Shown here in pieces: positions 43,838 to 52,879 of a DNA stretch of 64,000 bases. Source of the stretch: Clostridia bacterium (GTDB lineage Bacteria; Bacillota; Clostridia; Oscillospirales; CAG-272). Location: the NCBI GenBank assembly GCA_017501245.1, contig JAFVXI010000013.1, positions 1 through 64,000 on the forward strand, read 5' to 3'. Numbering within the stretch: position 1 is the stretch's first letter; each line of letters begins with the position of its first letter. The notes under the pieces are model-generated. The model was not told the origin of the DNA. It saw only the letters and a program-made list of their open reading frames with translations, and did no database searches. The position numbers were made by a program, and so were the translations under genes.

Positions 43838-45097
43838 TCAGCCCCGAGCCGCCTTCTTTGCCCTGTGGAGAGCGATGATACGGTTCATCTCGTTATAAAC
43901 GATCATGAAGCCCTCGTCAACGCCCATACCGGGCTTAGCGAGGATCTGAACGGGCTTGGTTGCCATTGCACAGTGGACGCAGACCTGAGCCGAGCGGTCG
44001 GTTTCGTTGCAGGTTCCGCCCTGGTATGCGCCGATGCCGCGCTCCTTACAGTAAAGCACAGCCTCGATGGTATTGTTGATGCCGCCGAGATCGGGGGTCT
44101 TGATCTGGACCATATGACCAGCCTTGTTGTCGGCAAAGAGCTTGATGTCCTCAAGAGTGTTGCACCACTCGTCGGCAACCAGCTCAACGTCGCATCCGCG
44201 CTTGTCAAGCTCGGCAGTGAGGCCTGCGAGAGCTACGAGCTGAGTTTCCCTGTCAGAGTCGCAGTCCATGGGGCCCTCGATGCGGAGCTTGAAGGGCTTT
44301 GCTATCTCGCCGAGGCGCTCGATGTAGTCTGCCATAGCGGTGTAGTTATTGTTTCCGTAGATGGCGCCGATGGTGCCGTAAACGTCCATATGCATAACGG
44401 GATAATAGTTCTCGTCCTGACGATTTTCAAGGATCCTGTCACGGAGCCAGGCGATATAGTCGGCGAGCTTTTCGCCATCCTTGCCGAGCTTGTCCTCGAC
44501 GTTGTTGATGAGGGCGTGAGGAAGGACCGCCGCACCCTTTATGATCATCTTATCTGCGTTGCTGTATCTGTCGTCGCCCGACTGAGTGAAGATCGGGATG
44601 GGCTCGTCCGAGACCTCGCAGCCGTATTCATCGGCAACGACCTCGCACATCATCCTGCCCGTCGCCTTTGCTACTGCGTCGAGGAGCGCCTGAGAAAGTC
44701 CGTAGCGGATAGCGGTGTGCAGGCGCTTGCCGTCGATCTCGATGGCCTCCATATAAGCCGCAAGGCTACGGAAGTTGTCCGCCTCCTTGCCAACGAGCTT
44801 GGGCTTTATATACTTTTCGATAACGGGGATGAAGTCCTCGGCGAGGAAGAGGGGATCTCTTCCGCCCGCACCCGAATACTGAACTGCCGCACAGTCGCCG
44901 TATGCAACCTGGCCGTCCTCAAGCACGAGCATGACCGAGATAGCCTCACCAGCCTGCCTTATCGCACGGAAGCCCTCGGTTACGGGCGCGCCGACGTAAA
45001 ACATACCGTCGTGGCCTGCTCCGCCCTTGATGGCTCTCTGATCGTCAAAGTAGAAGCCCGTGCGTCCTGCCGAGCATACAAGATCAATGATTTTCAT
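43838..45097 (-). CDS. mal: Methylaspartate ammonia-lyase
   Basis: 419 residues, close to the ~413 of the clostridial enzyme. It eliminates ammonia from (2S,3S)-3-methylaspartate to give mesaconate. The enolase-superfamily active site can be read: VQIKTPDLGG with the catalytic Lys (about residue 331), VLPHALINNVED with the second base His (about 194), and metal ligands in HMDVYG, RIEGPMD and VADEWCN. ATG behind AAGGAGTACAAATA. It is the last gene of glmS-glmL-glmE-mal, 24 bases after glmE, and followed by a terminator region. Confidence 0.95.
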   Translation of the reverse strand: MKIIDLVCSAGRTGFYFDDQRAIKGGAGHDGMFYVGAPVTEGFRAIRQAGEAISVMLVLEDGQVAYGDCAAVQYSGAGGRDPLFLAEDFIPVIEKYIKPKLVGKEADNFRSLAAYMEAIEIDGKRLHTAIRYGLSQALLDAVAKATGRMMCEVVADEYGCEVSDEPIPIFTQSGDDRYSNADKMIIKGAAVLPHALINNVEDKLGKDGEKLADYIAWLRDRILENRQDENYYPVMHMDVYGTIGAIYGNNNYTAMADYIERLGEIAKPFKLRIEGPMDCDSDRETQLVALAGLTAELDKRGCDVELVADEWCNTLEDIKLFADNKAGHMVQIKTPDLGGINNTIEAVLYCKERGIGAYQGGTCNETDRSAQVCVHCAMATKPVQILAKPGMGVDEGFMIVYNEMNRIIALHRAKKAARG

Positions 45098-45121
45098 ATT
45101 ATTTGTACTCCTTTGTTTACA

Positions 45122-46573
45122 TTAATACTTAGGTCTGCCGACGAGTCTGCCCTTTCCGATGGCGTAGACGTCGTCGATTACCATCTGGAAGGATGCGGCA
45201 CGCTTCTCTGCCTTTGCCCTCTCTTCTATCTTCTCCTTGTGGAAGTCAAGCAGCTCCTTCGAGAAGGGGAGATGGCCGGGCTCGAGGATACGGACGGCGC
45301 CGTTGTTATCTCTGCAGGGGAGCATAAGACCGGCGTTTGCACGGCAGGGAGCGAAGGGAACGTCGAGCACGCCCGCCTCAACTCCACGGCAAACACCGAC
45401 TGCGATGTCGCCCTTGCCAAGCTCGAAGCACTTATCAACTATGGCTCTCGTCTCCTGTCTGATGATCTCCTTTTCAAGCTCTAAGGAATCGTTGTTGAAG
45501 TCCTGATCGTAGAGCATATTGACGACCTGCTTGGTGCAGCGAAGGCCCTCGGCGTTTGCCTCCATCGTGGGGATGCCTACTGCCTCGTGGGGAGTCTTGA
45601 CTATTACCTTAGTAGCCTTGGAGAGTGCTGCGATCATAGAGCCGAAGGAAATAACGCCAAACGCCATAGCCTCGTCCGCAGGGAAGCCTCCCATCCACTG
45701 GTGGAGAACGGTGGTGACCTCTACGTCGTCGTAGCCGTACTTGTGGAGATATTCGTCGGTCAGCTCCTCGAGAGTTCTGATCGCTGCGACGTCCTGAACG
45801 AGATTTCCGCACTGGCCGTAGCCGACGGTGATGTTCTTAACACCCTGCTCTGCTGCGAGGAGCGCCTCGATGACAGCCGCCGCGTGCGAGATACAGGGGG
45901 GAACGAGCGTGCCCGTAAGCGGTCCGAAGGGCTCACGGTTGATGGAGACGCCCATCTCCTCGTAGATGCCGACGAGCCTGTCGGTGTACTGCCAATCCCT
46001 GATGGTGCGCTCCATCGGAATGTTTTTGCAATAGGGGAGGTTATAGGAGATTCCGCCGCCCTCATAGCTCGTGAAGCCGCCTGCAAGGGTTACCTCGGTG
46101 AGGAGGCGGGCATCGGGAGTTCCGTGCCTGACCTGCATAGGTACGTTTACGCTCTCTACGACGCTGCGGCACTTCTTAACGCCGTGGTTAACTGCGGGGA
46201 AGCCGTTGAGCATCGCACGCTCGAGCCTCTGCGACTCGTTGATGCCGTTTTCAGCCTCCTCGTATCTGTTCTGCCTCGTGTAGCTGTCGATGGTGGAGGG
46301 GAGAAGGTCAGCCTCGCCAAACCTCTCAAGATACTGCATAAGCTTGATATGCTCTTCAACCACGGGTACGCCTGCTCTCGGCTGAACGAGAGTGCGCCTA
46401 TCACGCTTTGCGGCGAGCAGCTTCTTTGAAAAATCACGGCACTCGGGCATCGACTTATGGTAGGCGACGGCCTCCTCGAGATCGACCTCACGTCCCGTAT
46501 GCCACTGCGAGAGTACCTCCTCACGCTCCTTATAAAATACCTCGTCTGTGAGGCGCTTATTCTGTAGCTCCAT
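45122..46573 (-). CDS. glmE: Glutamate (methylaspartate) mutase, epsilon subunit
   Basis: 483 residues, the family's standard length. With GlmS it forms the adenosylcobalamin-dependent mutase that rearranges L-glutamate to 3-methylaspartate. Characteristic segments: [25 protein letters not shown] near residue 50, [12 protein letters not shown] near 175, [15 protein letters not shown] near 225 and [17 protein letters not shown] near 290. The start overlaps the glmL 3' end by 17 bases and has AAGGAG inside glmL, so translation is coupled. Confidence 0.95.
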   Translation of the reverse strand: MELQNKRLTDEVFYKEREEVLSQWHTGREVDLEEAVAYHKSMPECRDFSKKLLAAKRDRRTLVQPRAGVPVVEEHIKLMQYLERFGEADLLPSTIDSYTRQNRYEEAENGINESQRLERAMLNGFPAVNHGVKKCRSVVESVNVPMQVRHGTPDARLLTEVTLAGGFTSYEGGGISYNLPYCKNIPMERTIRDWQYTDRLVGIYEEMGVSINREPFGPLTGTLVPPCISHAAAVIEALLAAEQGVKNITVGYGQCGNLVQDVAAIRTLEELTDEYLHKYGYDDVEVTTVLHQWMGGFPADEAMAFGVISFGSMIAALSKATKVIVKTPHEAVGIPTMEANAEGLRCTKQVVNMLYDQDFNNDSLELEKEIIRQETRAIVDKCFELGKGDIAVGVCRGVEAGVLDVPFAPCRANAGLMLPCRDNNGAVRILEPGHLPFSKELLDFHKEKIEERAKAEKRAASFQMVIDDVYAIGKGRLVGRPKY

Positions 46574-47945
46574 TATAAAGCTCCTTTTTCATTATTCTGA
46601 GTGCCACGTCGGGATAATAGGTTGATAAAAGTCCCATAGCGGCCATAATATATCTCTTGTCTACTAAAACGCTTGCTTCCTTAGGGCGGAGCGAGGTGGG
46701 ATCGGCGGGAGAAAACCTGGCGTAAGCGGCTATCTCCTCGGCACGGGAGCTATGGATAAGGCTACCGCCCGTGACCACTATTCTTTTGACACGGGTGAGG
46801 TTCTTTCCCTCCTGCACGTAGGTGAGGCCCATCATAGTGTAGGTCTCGGCGATCGTTCCCGCATGGCGGCGCACCGCCTCTCTTACCGCAGATGCGGCGA
46901 GGGCAAAATCGAGCCTCTCGAGCTCGTCCTCCCCGTCGGGCACTCTTTCCTTATCCGCCTTTACCGCCTCTACAAGCTCGGCTACCCTCTCCTCCGAGAG
47001 CCCCGAGATCTTTGAGAGCGTATCGACGCCAGCCGCGGCAACTATGCCGTCTATGCTATATCTCATTCCGATATCGCCCTCGACGGTGCGCTTGCTATAC
47101 GGCTCGGGCAGACCCTTGTAGACGGTGTTCATCTGCTCGGGCATTCCGTCGGCTATCGAATAAACGTCGGTGGTCGCACCGCCTACGTCCACGGCGACGA
47201 GATCGCCTATACCGTCCTCGGTCTTTGTTCCCTTAGCTAAAAGCTCCATAGCCTTGAGAACGGCTGAGGGAGTTGGCATCATTATATCCGAGAGAAGCTC
47301 AGTCGCACGGGAGAGCCCCTTTGCCTTGATGATGCGGTTCAGAAATATCTCACGGATCTGCTTTTGCGTCGGGTCTATGTCGAGCGTGCCGAATTTCGGC
47401 ATAACGTTCGGGCAGGCGTAAGCCTCAAGCCCCGAGAGCAGACGCATACACTCGCTCTTGGCGTTTCTGTTTCCTGCGACGATGATCGGGAAATCCGGCT
47501 TCATTTCGGCAATCATCCTTGCGTTATGAAGGATGCAATCGGTGTTGCCGCCGTCGGTTCCGCCGACGAGAAGAAGGATATCCGGCTTCTCGCCTCTTAT
47601 CGCCTCGACGTCATCCTCGGTCAGCATAAAGGCGTAGACCCCGACGACCTTGGCGCCCGCACCGAGGCTGGCGAGCCTTGCCGCCTCTCCCGTGAGCTCG
47701 GGGACGAGGCCGCTCGTCACCATCCTTAAGCCGCCGGCGGCGGAGGAGCAGGCGTAGGTTGCATCAAAGGATATCTCGCCGATCTCGCTTTTAAGCTCCG
47801 CCATAGCGGCGGATAAGCCGTCGTTTATATCGGTTTCGACCGTTGTGAAGGATGCCGCCGTTCCGAGGATGACCTCAGCCTCGACGTCAACAGCCGTGAG
47901 CTTCGTGTAGGTGCTGCCGAAATCTATCAGCAATACGTTTTTCAT
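46557..47945 (-). CDS. glmL: GlmL/MutL-family protein of glutamate mutase
   Basis: 462 residues, ASKHA-type ATPase. Members lie between the mutase subunit genes and are thought to reactivate the B12 enzyme. Phosphate-binding and adenosine motifs: [15 protein letters not shown] at the N-terminus, [15 protein letters not shown] near 125, [14 protein letters not shown] near 250 and [13 protein letters not shown] near 390. The start ATG overlaps the glmS stop (TAATG) and has only a weak ribosome site, so it relies on coupling. Confidence 0.9.
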   Translation of the reverse strand: MKNVLLIDFGSTYTKLTAVDVEAEVILGTAASFTTVETDINDGLSAAMAELKSEIGEISFDATYACSSAAGGLRMVTSGLVPELTGEAARLASLGAGAKVVGVYAFMLTEDDVEAIRGEKPDILLLVGGTDGGNTDCILHNARMIAEMKPDFPIIVAGNRNAKSECMRLLSGLEAYACPNVMPKFGTLDIDPTQKQIREIFLNRIIKAKGLSRATELLSDIMMPTPSAVLKAMELLAKGTKTEDGIGDLVAVDVGGATTDVYSIADGMPEQMNTVYKGLPEPYSKRTVEGDIGMRYSIDGIVAAAGVDTLSKISGLSEERVAELVEAVKADKERVPDGEDELERLDFALAASAVREAVRRHAGTIAETYTMMGLTYVQEGKNLTRVKRIVVTGGSLIHSSRAEEIAAYARFSPADPTSLRPKEASVLVDKRYIMAAMGLLSTYYPDVALRIMKKELYNGATE

Positions 47946-48373
47946 TATTTCTCGTCCATATGTAAGAGCTCACGCAGAGCCTCTATCGTGGTTTCGGGAG
48001 CCGTTCCGGGAGGGAAGGCACGGTCGAAGCCCATAGCGCGGAAGCGCTTTTCAACGTCCTCGAAGCGCTGCTTTCCTATTACTATATTACCTCCGACGAC
48101 GAGGGGAATGCCTGCGAGGCCTGCCTCGTCACACTTCTCTCTCATTCCTCGGCAGTCAAGCTCGCCCTGTCCGTAAAGCGAGGAGACGACTATGGCATCG
48201 GCATCGGACTCTATCGCGGCGGCAATATATTCCTCCTGCGAAACCATAACGCCGAGGTTGACGACCTCGAAGCCCGCCTGGGTGAAGGCGTGGTAAAGTA
48301 TCTTGTTTCCAACGGCGTGCACGTCAGCGCCGATAACGCCGATGACAAGCACCTTTTTCCTTTTTTCTTCCAT
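47945..48373 (-). CDS. glmS: Glutamate mutase, B12-binding sigma subunit
   Basis: 142 residues from ATG 48373 ([12 protein letters not shown]). The longer frame to 48526 runs through the promoter and operator and is rejected. GlmS binds adenosylcobalamin base-off, with the His of the DxHxxG motif replacing the lower ligand: here DVHAVG at residues 17-22. The SSLYGQGE and GGNIVIG segments complete the Rossmann-like B12 fold. First gene of the operon. The ~125-base leader between promoter and start contains no cobalamin riboswitch that I recognise. Confidence 0.93.
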   Translation of the reverse strand: MEEKRKKVLVIGVIGADVHAVGNKILYHAFTQAGFEVVNLGVMVSQEEYIAAAIESDADAIVVSSLYGQGELDCRGMREKCDEAGLAGIPLVVGGNIVIGKQRFEDVEKRFRAMGFDRAFPPGTAPETTIEALRELLHMDEK

Positions 48374-48475
48374 AATAAACTCCATTCGATAAGCCTGCAT
48401 ACCGTCTCCGGGTGAGCCCTGCTCTATGCCGTGTGCGACAGCGTTATGCCGGTTTGCCCGTAGGATCGTATGCGA

Positions 48476-48534
48476 TTGTATTAAAAAAGTACAATTTCCA
48501 AATATATAATACTCTGCTGATGGCAAAAAGTCAA
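48476..48534 (-). promoter_or_regulatory. Promoter and palindromic site of the glm operon
   Basis: Minus strand: TTGACT (48529-48534), 17 bases, TATTAT (48506-48511). Just past the expected start is TTGTAT-N7-GTACAA (48476-48494, plus-strand reading), one mismatch from the perfect palindrome found at two other promoters in this region. Confidence 0.7.
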
Positions 48535-48681
48535 GCGCAAAAATGGAATTAATAATTATTTTTTAAACGGAAGAAAATAGCACGGTTGGTTTATCACAAA
48601 GAGGATGGGAAGAACGGGAAAAAGCGAAGCTCCGACGGCGGCGCCTGCCGCAAGAAAAACGGCGCTGATCCTACACAAGAC

Positions 48682-48720
48682 AAAAGCACCGCCCGAGCTA
48701 TTGCTAAAAGGCGGTGCTTT
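48682..48720 (-). terminator. Terminator of the citD-to-hydratase operon
   Basis: Stem AAAGCACCGCC/GGCGGTGCTTT (11 bp), followed on the minus strand by TTTTGTCTT. It lies 44 bases after the hydratase beta stop. The rest of 48535-48763 shows nothing else. Confidence 0.6.
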
Positions 48721-48763
48721 GCTATTCGATTTTATTCTTTTCTGCCTATCTTGGCAAGCCGCC

Positions 48764-49327
48764 TTAACGGCCGAGCGAGGCGAGATATTCCTCTCTGCCG
48801 CTCTTATAGAGGTTGTTTCCCTCCGAGTCGATAATGACGGTGACGGGGAGGTCAACGACCTCAAGTCTTCTTATAGCCTCGGCTCCGAGATCCTCGTAGG
48901 CGACGACCTCGGCAGACTTAATGCAGGAGGAGAGCAGCGCTCCGCAGCCTCCGATGGCGCCGAAATAGACGGCTCCGTGCTGCTTCATAGCGGCGACGAC
49001 CTCGTCGCCCCTCTTGCCCTTGCCTATCATTCCGGTTTGCCCGAGGGCTATGAGGGTCGGGCTGTATGCATCCATTCTGTAAGACGTGGTAGGGCCTGCG
49101 GAGCCAATCGCCTGCCCGGGCTTTGCAGGGGTGGGACCGACGAAATAAATAATGCTGTCCTTAAGATCTATCGGGAGAGGCTTTCCCTCCTTTACAAGCT
49201 CACAAAGCCTTTTATGAGCGGCGTCTCTTGCGGTATAGATGACGCCCGAGATAAGGCAGCTGTCTCCCGCTCTAAGTTCTCTTGCCGCCTCTCTCGAAAG
49301 CTGCGCGGTTATACGCTTCGGCATCAC
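48764..49327 (-). CDS. Class I fumarase-type hydratase, beta subunit (probable mesaconase)
   Basis: 187 residues, matching the C-terminal (beta) half of class I Fe-S hydro-lyases (fumarase, L-tartrate dehydratase). Typical segments are IYTARDAAHKRL, YFVGPTPAKPGQAIGSAGPT, SYRMDAYSPTLIALGQTGMIGKG and GGCGALLSSCI. With the alpha subunit it adds or removes water at a dicarboxylate. Because the flanking genes make mesaconate and cleave citramalate, hydration of mesaconate to (S)-citramalate is the most economical assignment; fumarase activity may also be present. The start overlaps the alpha stop by 4 bases. Confidence 0.85.
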   Translation of the reverse strand: MMPKRITAQLSREAARELRAGDSCLISGVIYTARDAAHKRLCELVKEGKPLPIDLKDSIIYFVGPTPAKPGQAIGSAGPTTSYRMDAYSPTLIALGQTGMIGKGKRGDEVVAAMKQHGAVYFGAIGGCGALLSSCIKSAEVVAYEDLGAEAIRRLEVVDLPVTVIIDSEGNNLYKSGREEYLASLGR

Positions 49328-50163
49328 AGCACCTCCGTCTTATGTCTTGTAACATGACAATTAATGTTTACAGCAACCGGCAATCCCGCTATATGAGTGG
49401 GATATTCCTCGATGTTTACGGCGAGGGCGGTGGTTCTGCCGCCGAAGCCCTGAGGGCCGATGCCAAGTGAGTTTATAGCCTCGAGAAGCTCCTCCTCGAG
49501 CGCCCTGTAAAGCGGCTTTTCGTTGCGCACGTCGACGGGACGGAGCAGCGCTCTTTTCGCAAGGTATGCCGCCTTATCAAAGGTGCCTCCTATACCAACT
49601 CCGACAACTATCGGGGGGCAGGGATTAGGGCCCGCCTCCTCAACCGTCTTAAGCACGAAGTCCTTTACGCCCTCGATGCCGTCGGAGGGTCTGAGCATTG
49701 CTATCCTGCTCATATTCTCGCTGCCGAAGCCCTTGGGCGCGACGGTAATCTCAAGCTTATCGCCGGGGACGAGCTCGTAGTATATCATAGCAGGGGTGTT
49801 GTCGCCGGTGTTGACCCTCTCTAGTGGATCGGCAACCACGCTCTTGCGCAGATAGCCCTCGGAGTAGCCGCGTCTTACGCCCTCGTTTACAGCCTCGGAG
49901 ATATCTCCCGTGACGTGGACGTCCTGTCCTATTTTCAAGAAAACGCAGGCAACGCCGGTGTCCTGGCAGACGGGCTGATCCATCTCGTCGGCTATCGTGT
50001 AGTTTTCGATGATGCGGTCGAGGATCTCCCTTGCCGCACCCCACTCCTCCCTCTCGCGAGCGGAGGCTATACAGTACTTGATATCATCCGTAAGATGACA
50101 GTTTGCCTCTATCGAAAGTCTTTTTACTGCATCGGTGATAAGCGATGCGTCTATTTCTCTCAT
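49324..50163 (-). CDS. Class I fumarase-type hydratase, alpha subunit (probable mesaconase)
   Basis: 279 residues, the N-terminal Fe-S half of the class I hydro-lyases. QPVCQDTGVACVFLKIG contains a cluster Cys, and PNPCPPIVVGVGIGGTFDKAAYLAKRALLR-type sequence (from about residue 185) the next; NMSRIAMLRPSDGIEG lies before it. The cluster makes the enzyme oxygen-sensitive, in keeping with an anaerobe. It lies 13 bases after citF and is coupled to the beta subunit. Specificity is inferred from the methylaspartate-pathway context. Confidence 0.85.
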   Translation of the reverse strand: MREIDASLITDAVKRLSIEANCHLTDDIKYCIASAREREEWGAAREILDRIIENYTIADEMDQPVCQDTGVACVFLKIGQDVHVTGDISEAVNEGVRRGYSEGYLRKSVVADPLERVNTGDNTPAMIYYELVPGDKLEITVAPKGFGSENMSRIAMLRPSDGIEGVKDFVLKTVEEAGPNPCPPIVVGVGIGGTFDKAAYLAKRALLRPVDVRNEKPLYRALEEELLEAINSLGIGPQGFGGRTTALAVNIEEYPTHIAGLPVAVNINCHVTRHKTEVL

Positions 50164-50176
50164 AATTATCTCCAGA

Positions 50177-51586
50177 TTACCTTTCGGGTACGTTATAAAT
50201 GACGTCGAGCAGCTCTCCGTCTCTGCCTATGACCTCCGCAACCACACGCTCGCCTCTCCTTATCTTCTTGGGAACGCCCGTGATGCGCTCGGTCCTCGCC
50301 TTCAATTCCTCAATGTCCATAACAGGAAGCCCTGCGTCAACGAGCCTCTCCCGGAGCTCGGATCTCATAGGATTGACGGCTATGCCGCTCTGCGTTACGA
50401 GAACGTCGATATCTCTGCCGGGAGTGGAAATGCAGGTTACCCTGTCGGTGACGATGGGGAGTCTGGCACGGAAGGTGGGGGCGATTATCATAGACAGCTT
50501 TGCGCCGTTTGCCGTGTCGCTGTGGCCGCCCGAGCCGCCCATAATATAGCCGTTTGAGTCGGTGTGAACGTTTACGTTAAAGGAGGTGTCTATCTCGGTT
50601 GCGCCGAGGATGACCACGTCAAGCCCGCCGACCGCCGCATCCTTTGCGAGAGGAGAAGCGTAGCGTGTTGCGCTGATCTCTTTATGCCTCGGATCCTCCT
50701 TGATGGAGGCTACGGCGTCGAGATCAAAGCACTGAACGTCGAGCAGCTCCTCAAAGCATCCCGCCCTCAGCATCTCGACCATATACGAGGTTATTCCGCC
50801 GAGGCCAAAGCTGCCGCGGATGCCCTCCTTAAGCATTATCTCCTTTAAAAACTTCGCAGCCGCAAGCGATGCTCCGCCCGCACCCGTCTGAAAGGCGAAG
50901 CCGTCCTTCAGAAGCCCCGACGCCTTGATGACCTTTGCAGCGGACGCCGCCATAACGAGGCCTACCGGATCTCTCGTTATCCTCGTCGTGCCCGAAACGA
51001 TGCCTCGGGGATCGCCTATCGCATCGACCGCCACGACGTAGTCTACGTGCTTACCCTCGATGGATGGGGAGGCTGGGGGCGTGTCGGCAAGATTGTCGGT
51101 GATGACTACCACCTTTTCGGCATACTCGGCATCGGCATAGGCGTAGCCAAGGCTGCCGCAGGCAGATCTGCCCTCCTTGCCTGTGCAGTTGCCCTCCTTA
51201 TCGGCGGTGGGTGCGGCTATGAATGCGACGTCTATCGGCGTGTTGCCGAGGGCTATATCCGCAGGACGCCTGCCGTGAGTGCGGAAGCTGACGGGCTTTT
51301 CCATCACTCCCTCTGAGATCGCTCTGCCTATGCCGGCGGAAACGTAGTTAGTTAAGAGCTTGGTTACAACGCCGTTTTTTATATGCCCGATCAGCGGCAT
51401 ATGCGTGTCAAAAAGCGAGGAGGCGTTGACGGTGAGATCCTTAATGCCAAGCGAGGCTATCTGTTCCATAACGGCGTTAAGAACGTAGTCGCCGTTGCGC
51501 AGGTGGTGATGGAAGGAAACGGTCATGCCGTCCCTAAGCCCTGCGAGCCTTATAGCTTCCTTAATTGATCCAACGAGCTTGCTCAC
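50177..51586 (-). CDS. citF: Citrate lyase-type alpha subunit (probable citramalate lyase)
   Basis: 469 residues, shorter than the ~510 of many CitF proteins at the N-terminus. The alpha subunit is the CoA-transferase part that passes the acyl group onto the ACP-bound thiol. Family segments: TVSFHHHLRNGDYV, VSGTTRITRDPVGLVMA, and FNVNVHTDSNGYIMGGSGGHSDTA-type sequence near 345. GTG start behind AAGGAGGAAAGC, overlapping the citE stop by 4 bases. In glutamate-fermenting clostridia the same three-subunit architecture serves citramalate lyase, which gives pyruvate and acetate; here the hydratase and mutase genes next to it favour citramalate over citrate. Confidence 0.9.
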   Translation of the reverse strand: MSKLVGSIKEAIRLAGLRDGMTVSFHHHLRNGDYVLNAVMEQIASLGIKDLTVNASSLFDTHMPLIGHIKNGVVTKLLTNYVSAGIGRAISEGVMEKPVSFRTHGRRPADIALGNTPIDVAFIAAPTADKEGNCTGKEGRSACGSLGYAYADAEYAEKVVVITDNLADTPPASPSIEGKHVDYVVAVDAIGDPRGIVSGTTRITRDPVGLVMAASAAKVIKASGLLKDGFAFQTGAGGASLAAAKFLKEIMLKEGIRGSFGLGGITSYMVEMLRAGCFEELLDVQCFDLDAVASIKEDPRHKEISATRYASPLAKDAAVGGLDVVILGATEIDTSFNVNVHTDSNGYIMGGSGGHSDTANGAKLSMIIAPTFRARLPIVTDRVTCISTPGRDIDVLVTQSGIAVNPMRSELRERLVDAGLPVMDIEELKARTERITGVPKKIRRGERVVAEVIGRDGELLDVIYNVPER

Positions 51587-52461
51587 GCTTTCCTCCTTCC
51601 GAGCCCGAGCGCTCTCGCCATCTCTATGGTGCGCTCAGCCCTTGCTACTATGGGAGCGTCAATCATCTTGCCGCGGAGAGCTATCGCTCCCTTGCCCTCA
51701 GCCTTTGCACGCTCTATCGCCTCGATGACCTCGAAGGCATACTCTATCTCAGCCTCATCGGGGGAGAAGGCGTCGTTTATCGCACCCACGTGGCGGGGCG
51801 AGATCGCAGCCTTGCCGCTGAAGCCGAGCGCACGGGCGAGCATAGCATCCTTAATTATTCCCTCGTCGTCGTTAACGTCAGTGAAGGGCGTGTCGTAAAC
51901 GTCTATACCTGCGGCACGTGCGGCAACCACAAGACGCTGGCGGGAATACTCTATTTCCCTGCCCTCCTTGGTGCGCTTACACCTGAGGTCTGCGGTGAGA
52001 TCCTCCGCTCCGAGGAAGAGAGCACGCACCCTCGGCGAGGAGGTTGCTATCTGAAAAGCGTTTTCAACGCCGAGCGCCGTTTCAATAAGGGCGATAATTC
52101 CGACAGAGCCGACCTCCATACCGCACTCAGCCTCGACCCTCGCCATCTCACACTCAAGCTCTCTGACGTCAGAGGCCGAGCCGACCTTAGGCAATAAGAG
52201 CATAGAGGGGCGCTCGGGAATGATAGCCTGAACGTCTGAGCGCCAATAGGCGGTGTCTACGGAATTGATCCTTACCACAGTCTCGGCGCTGCCGTGATCC
52301 ATGTAGCGTAGCGTGTTGCGCACGAGGATCCTGGCCGCATCCTTTTCGGCAGGGGAAACGGCGTCCTCAAGATCGAAGATAAGCGCATCCGAAAGAAGCG
52401 CAGATGCGTTGATCAGCATATTCGGGTTGTTGCCGGGGAAGAAAAGCAGACTTCTGATCAC
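51583..52461 (-). CDS. citE: Citrate/citramalate lyase beta subunit
   Basis: 292 residues, HpcH/HpaI-like TIM-barrel lyase subunit that cleaves the acyl-thioester. LLFFPGNNPNMLINASALLSDALIFDLEDAV-type N-terminus (first ~35 residues), RINSVDTAYW near 65, LLLPKVGS near 88, IALIETALGV near 123 (active-site Glu) and LFLGAEDLTADL near 148 are all present. GTG start behind GGAGGTGATCTCTC, overlapping the citD stop by 4 bases. Confidence 0.92.
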   Translation of the reverse strand: MIRSLLFFPGNNPNMLINASALLSDALIFDLEDAVSPAEKDAARILVRNTLRYMDHGSAETVVRINSVDTAYWRSDVQAIIPERPSMLLLPKVGSASDVRELECEMARVEAECGMEVGSVGIIALIETALGVENAFQIATSSPRVRALFLGAEDLTADLRCKRTKEGREIEYSRQRLVVAARAAGIDVYDTPFTDVNDDEGIIKDAMLARALGFSGKAAISPRHVGAINDAFSPDEAEIEYAFEVIEAIERAKAEGKGAIALRGKMIDAPIVARAERTIEMARALGLGRRKA

Positions 52462-52730
52462 GAGAGATCACCTCCTGCACGGCGGACAGCGGTTTCTACT
52501 CTCGCACGGATAACGCACTCAAGCGCACCTCTGTCGTTTATCACGAGCCTTGCGCCCTCGACGCCCAGCTCGGCAAGCACCTCACGGGCGCACCTCTCGA
52601 TGTCCTCGCCAAACTGCTCGATAACGACCGATTCGACCTCTACGGAAATTTCCTCTCCGAGAGGCTCTACGGTCACGTATGCGTCGCTCGACTCAACCGT
52701 TCCTGCGGCGGCATTTTTTAGTATTTTCAA
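52458..52730 (-). CDS. citD: Citrate/citramalate lyase acyl-carrier subunit
   Basis: 90 residues, usual for CitD. It carries the phosphoribosyl-dephospho-CoA prosthetic group on a Ser in the AAAGTVESSDAYVTVEP segment near residue 14. TTG start, eight bases after AAAAGGAG; no ATG or GTG fits better. First gene of the minus-strand operon citD-citE-citF-hydratase alpha-beta. No convincing minus-strand -10/-35 pair could be chosen in 52731-52879; the shared palindrome there lies between the divergent units. Confidence 0.88.
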   Translation of the reverse strand: MKILKNAAAGTVESSDAYVTVEPLGEEISVEVESVVIEQFGEDIERCAREVLAELGVEGARLVINDRGALECVIRARVETAVRRAGGDLS

Positions 52731-52819
52731 AAGCGTTTCTCCTTTTGCTTCGCATTTTTGTAACTAAATGTTTATATTTAGCGGTTTATTAGTCTTTTCG
52801 GGTTTTTTTCTCGCCGTTC

Positions 52820-52858
52820 TTTACATTTTGCCATTTATGTTGTATAATAAAAATACAA
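52820..52858 (+). promoter_or_regulatory. citC promoter with palindromic operator
   Basis: TTTACA (52820-52825), 17 bases, TATAAT (52843-52848). The perfect palindrome TTGTAT-N7-ATACAA (52840-52858) overlaps the -10, an ordinary repressor position. It lies in the divergent region shared with citD. Confidence 0.75.
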
Positions 52859-52879
52859 TATGATGAAGGGGGCGGGCAA

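Noticed and set aside
43865-45484. 539-codon plus-strand frame opposite mal and glmE
   Set aside because: It crosses two unmistakable enzymes on the other strand and has no family motif or start signal.
48373-48499. Cobalamin riboswitch upstream of glmS
   Set aside because: The conserved B12 box and core junction sequences are not present, and the leader is too short for the usual aptamer.
48373-48526. N-terminal extension of GlmS
   Set aside because: The extra 51 codons cover the -10 element, operator and leader; the family starts at the internal ATG.
49324-52730. Citrate fermentation operon
   Set aside because: Gene types fit, but the window shows no citrate carrier or oxaloacetate decarboxylase, and the hydratase and adjacent glutamate-mutase genes favour citramalate.
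52731-52819. Minus-strand promoter for citD
   Set aside because: Several AT-rich candidates exist but none has both a credible -10 and a -35 at 16-18 bases, so none is listed.
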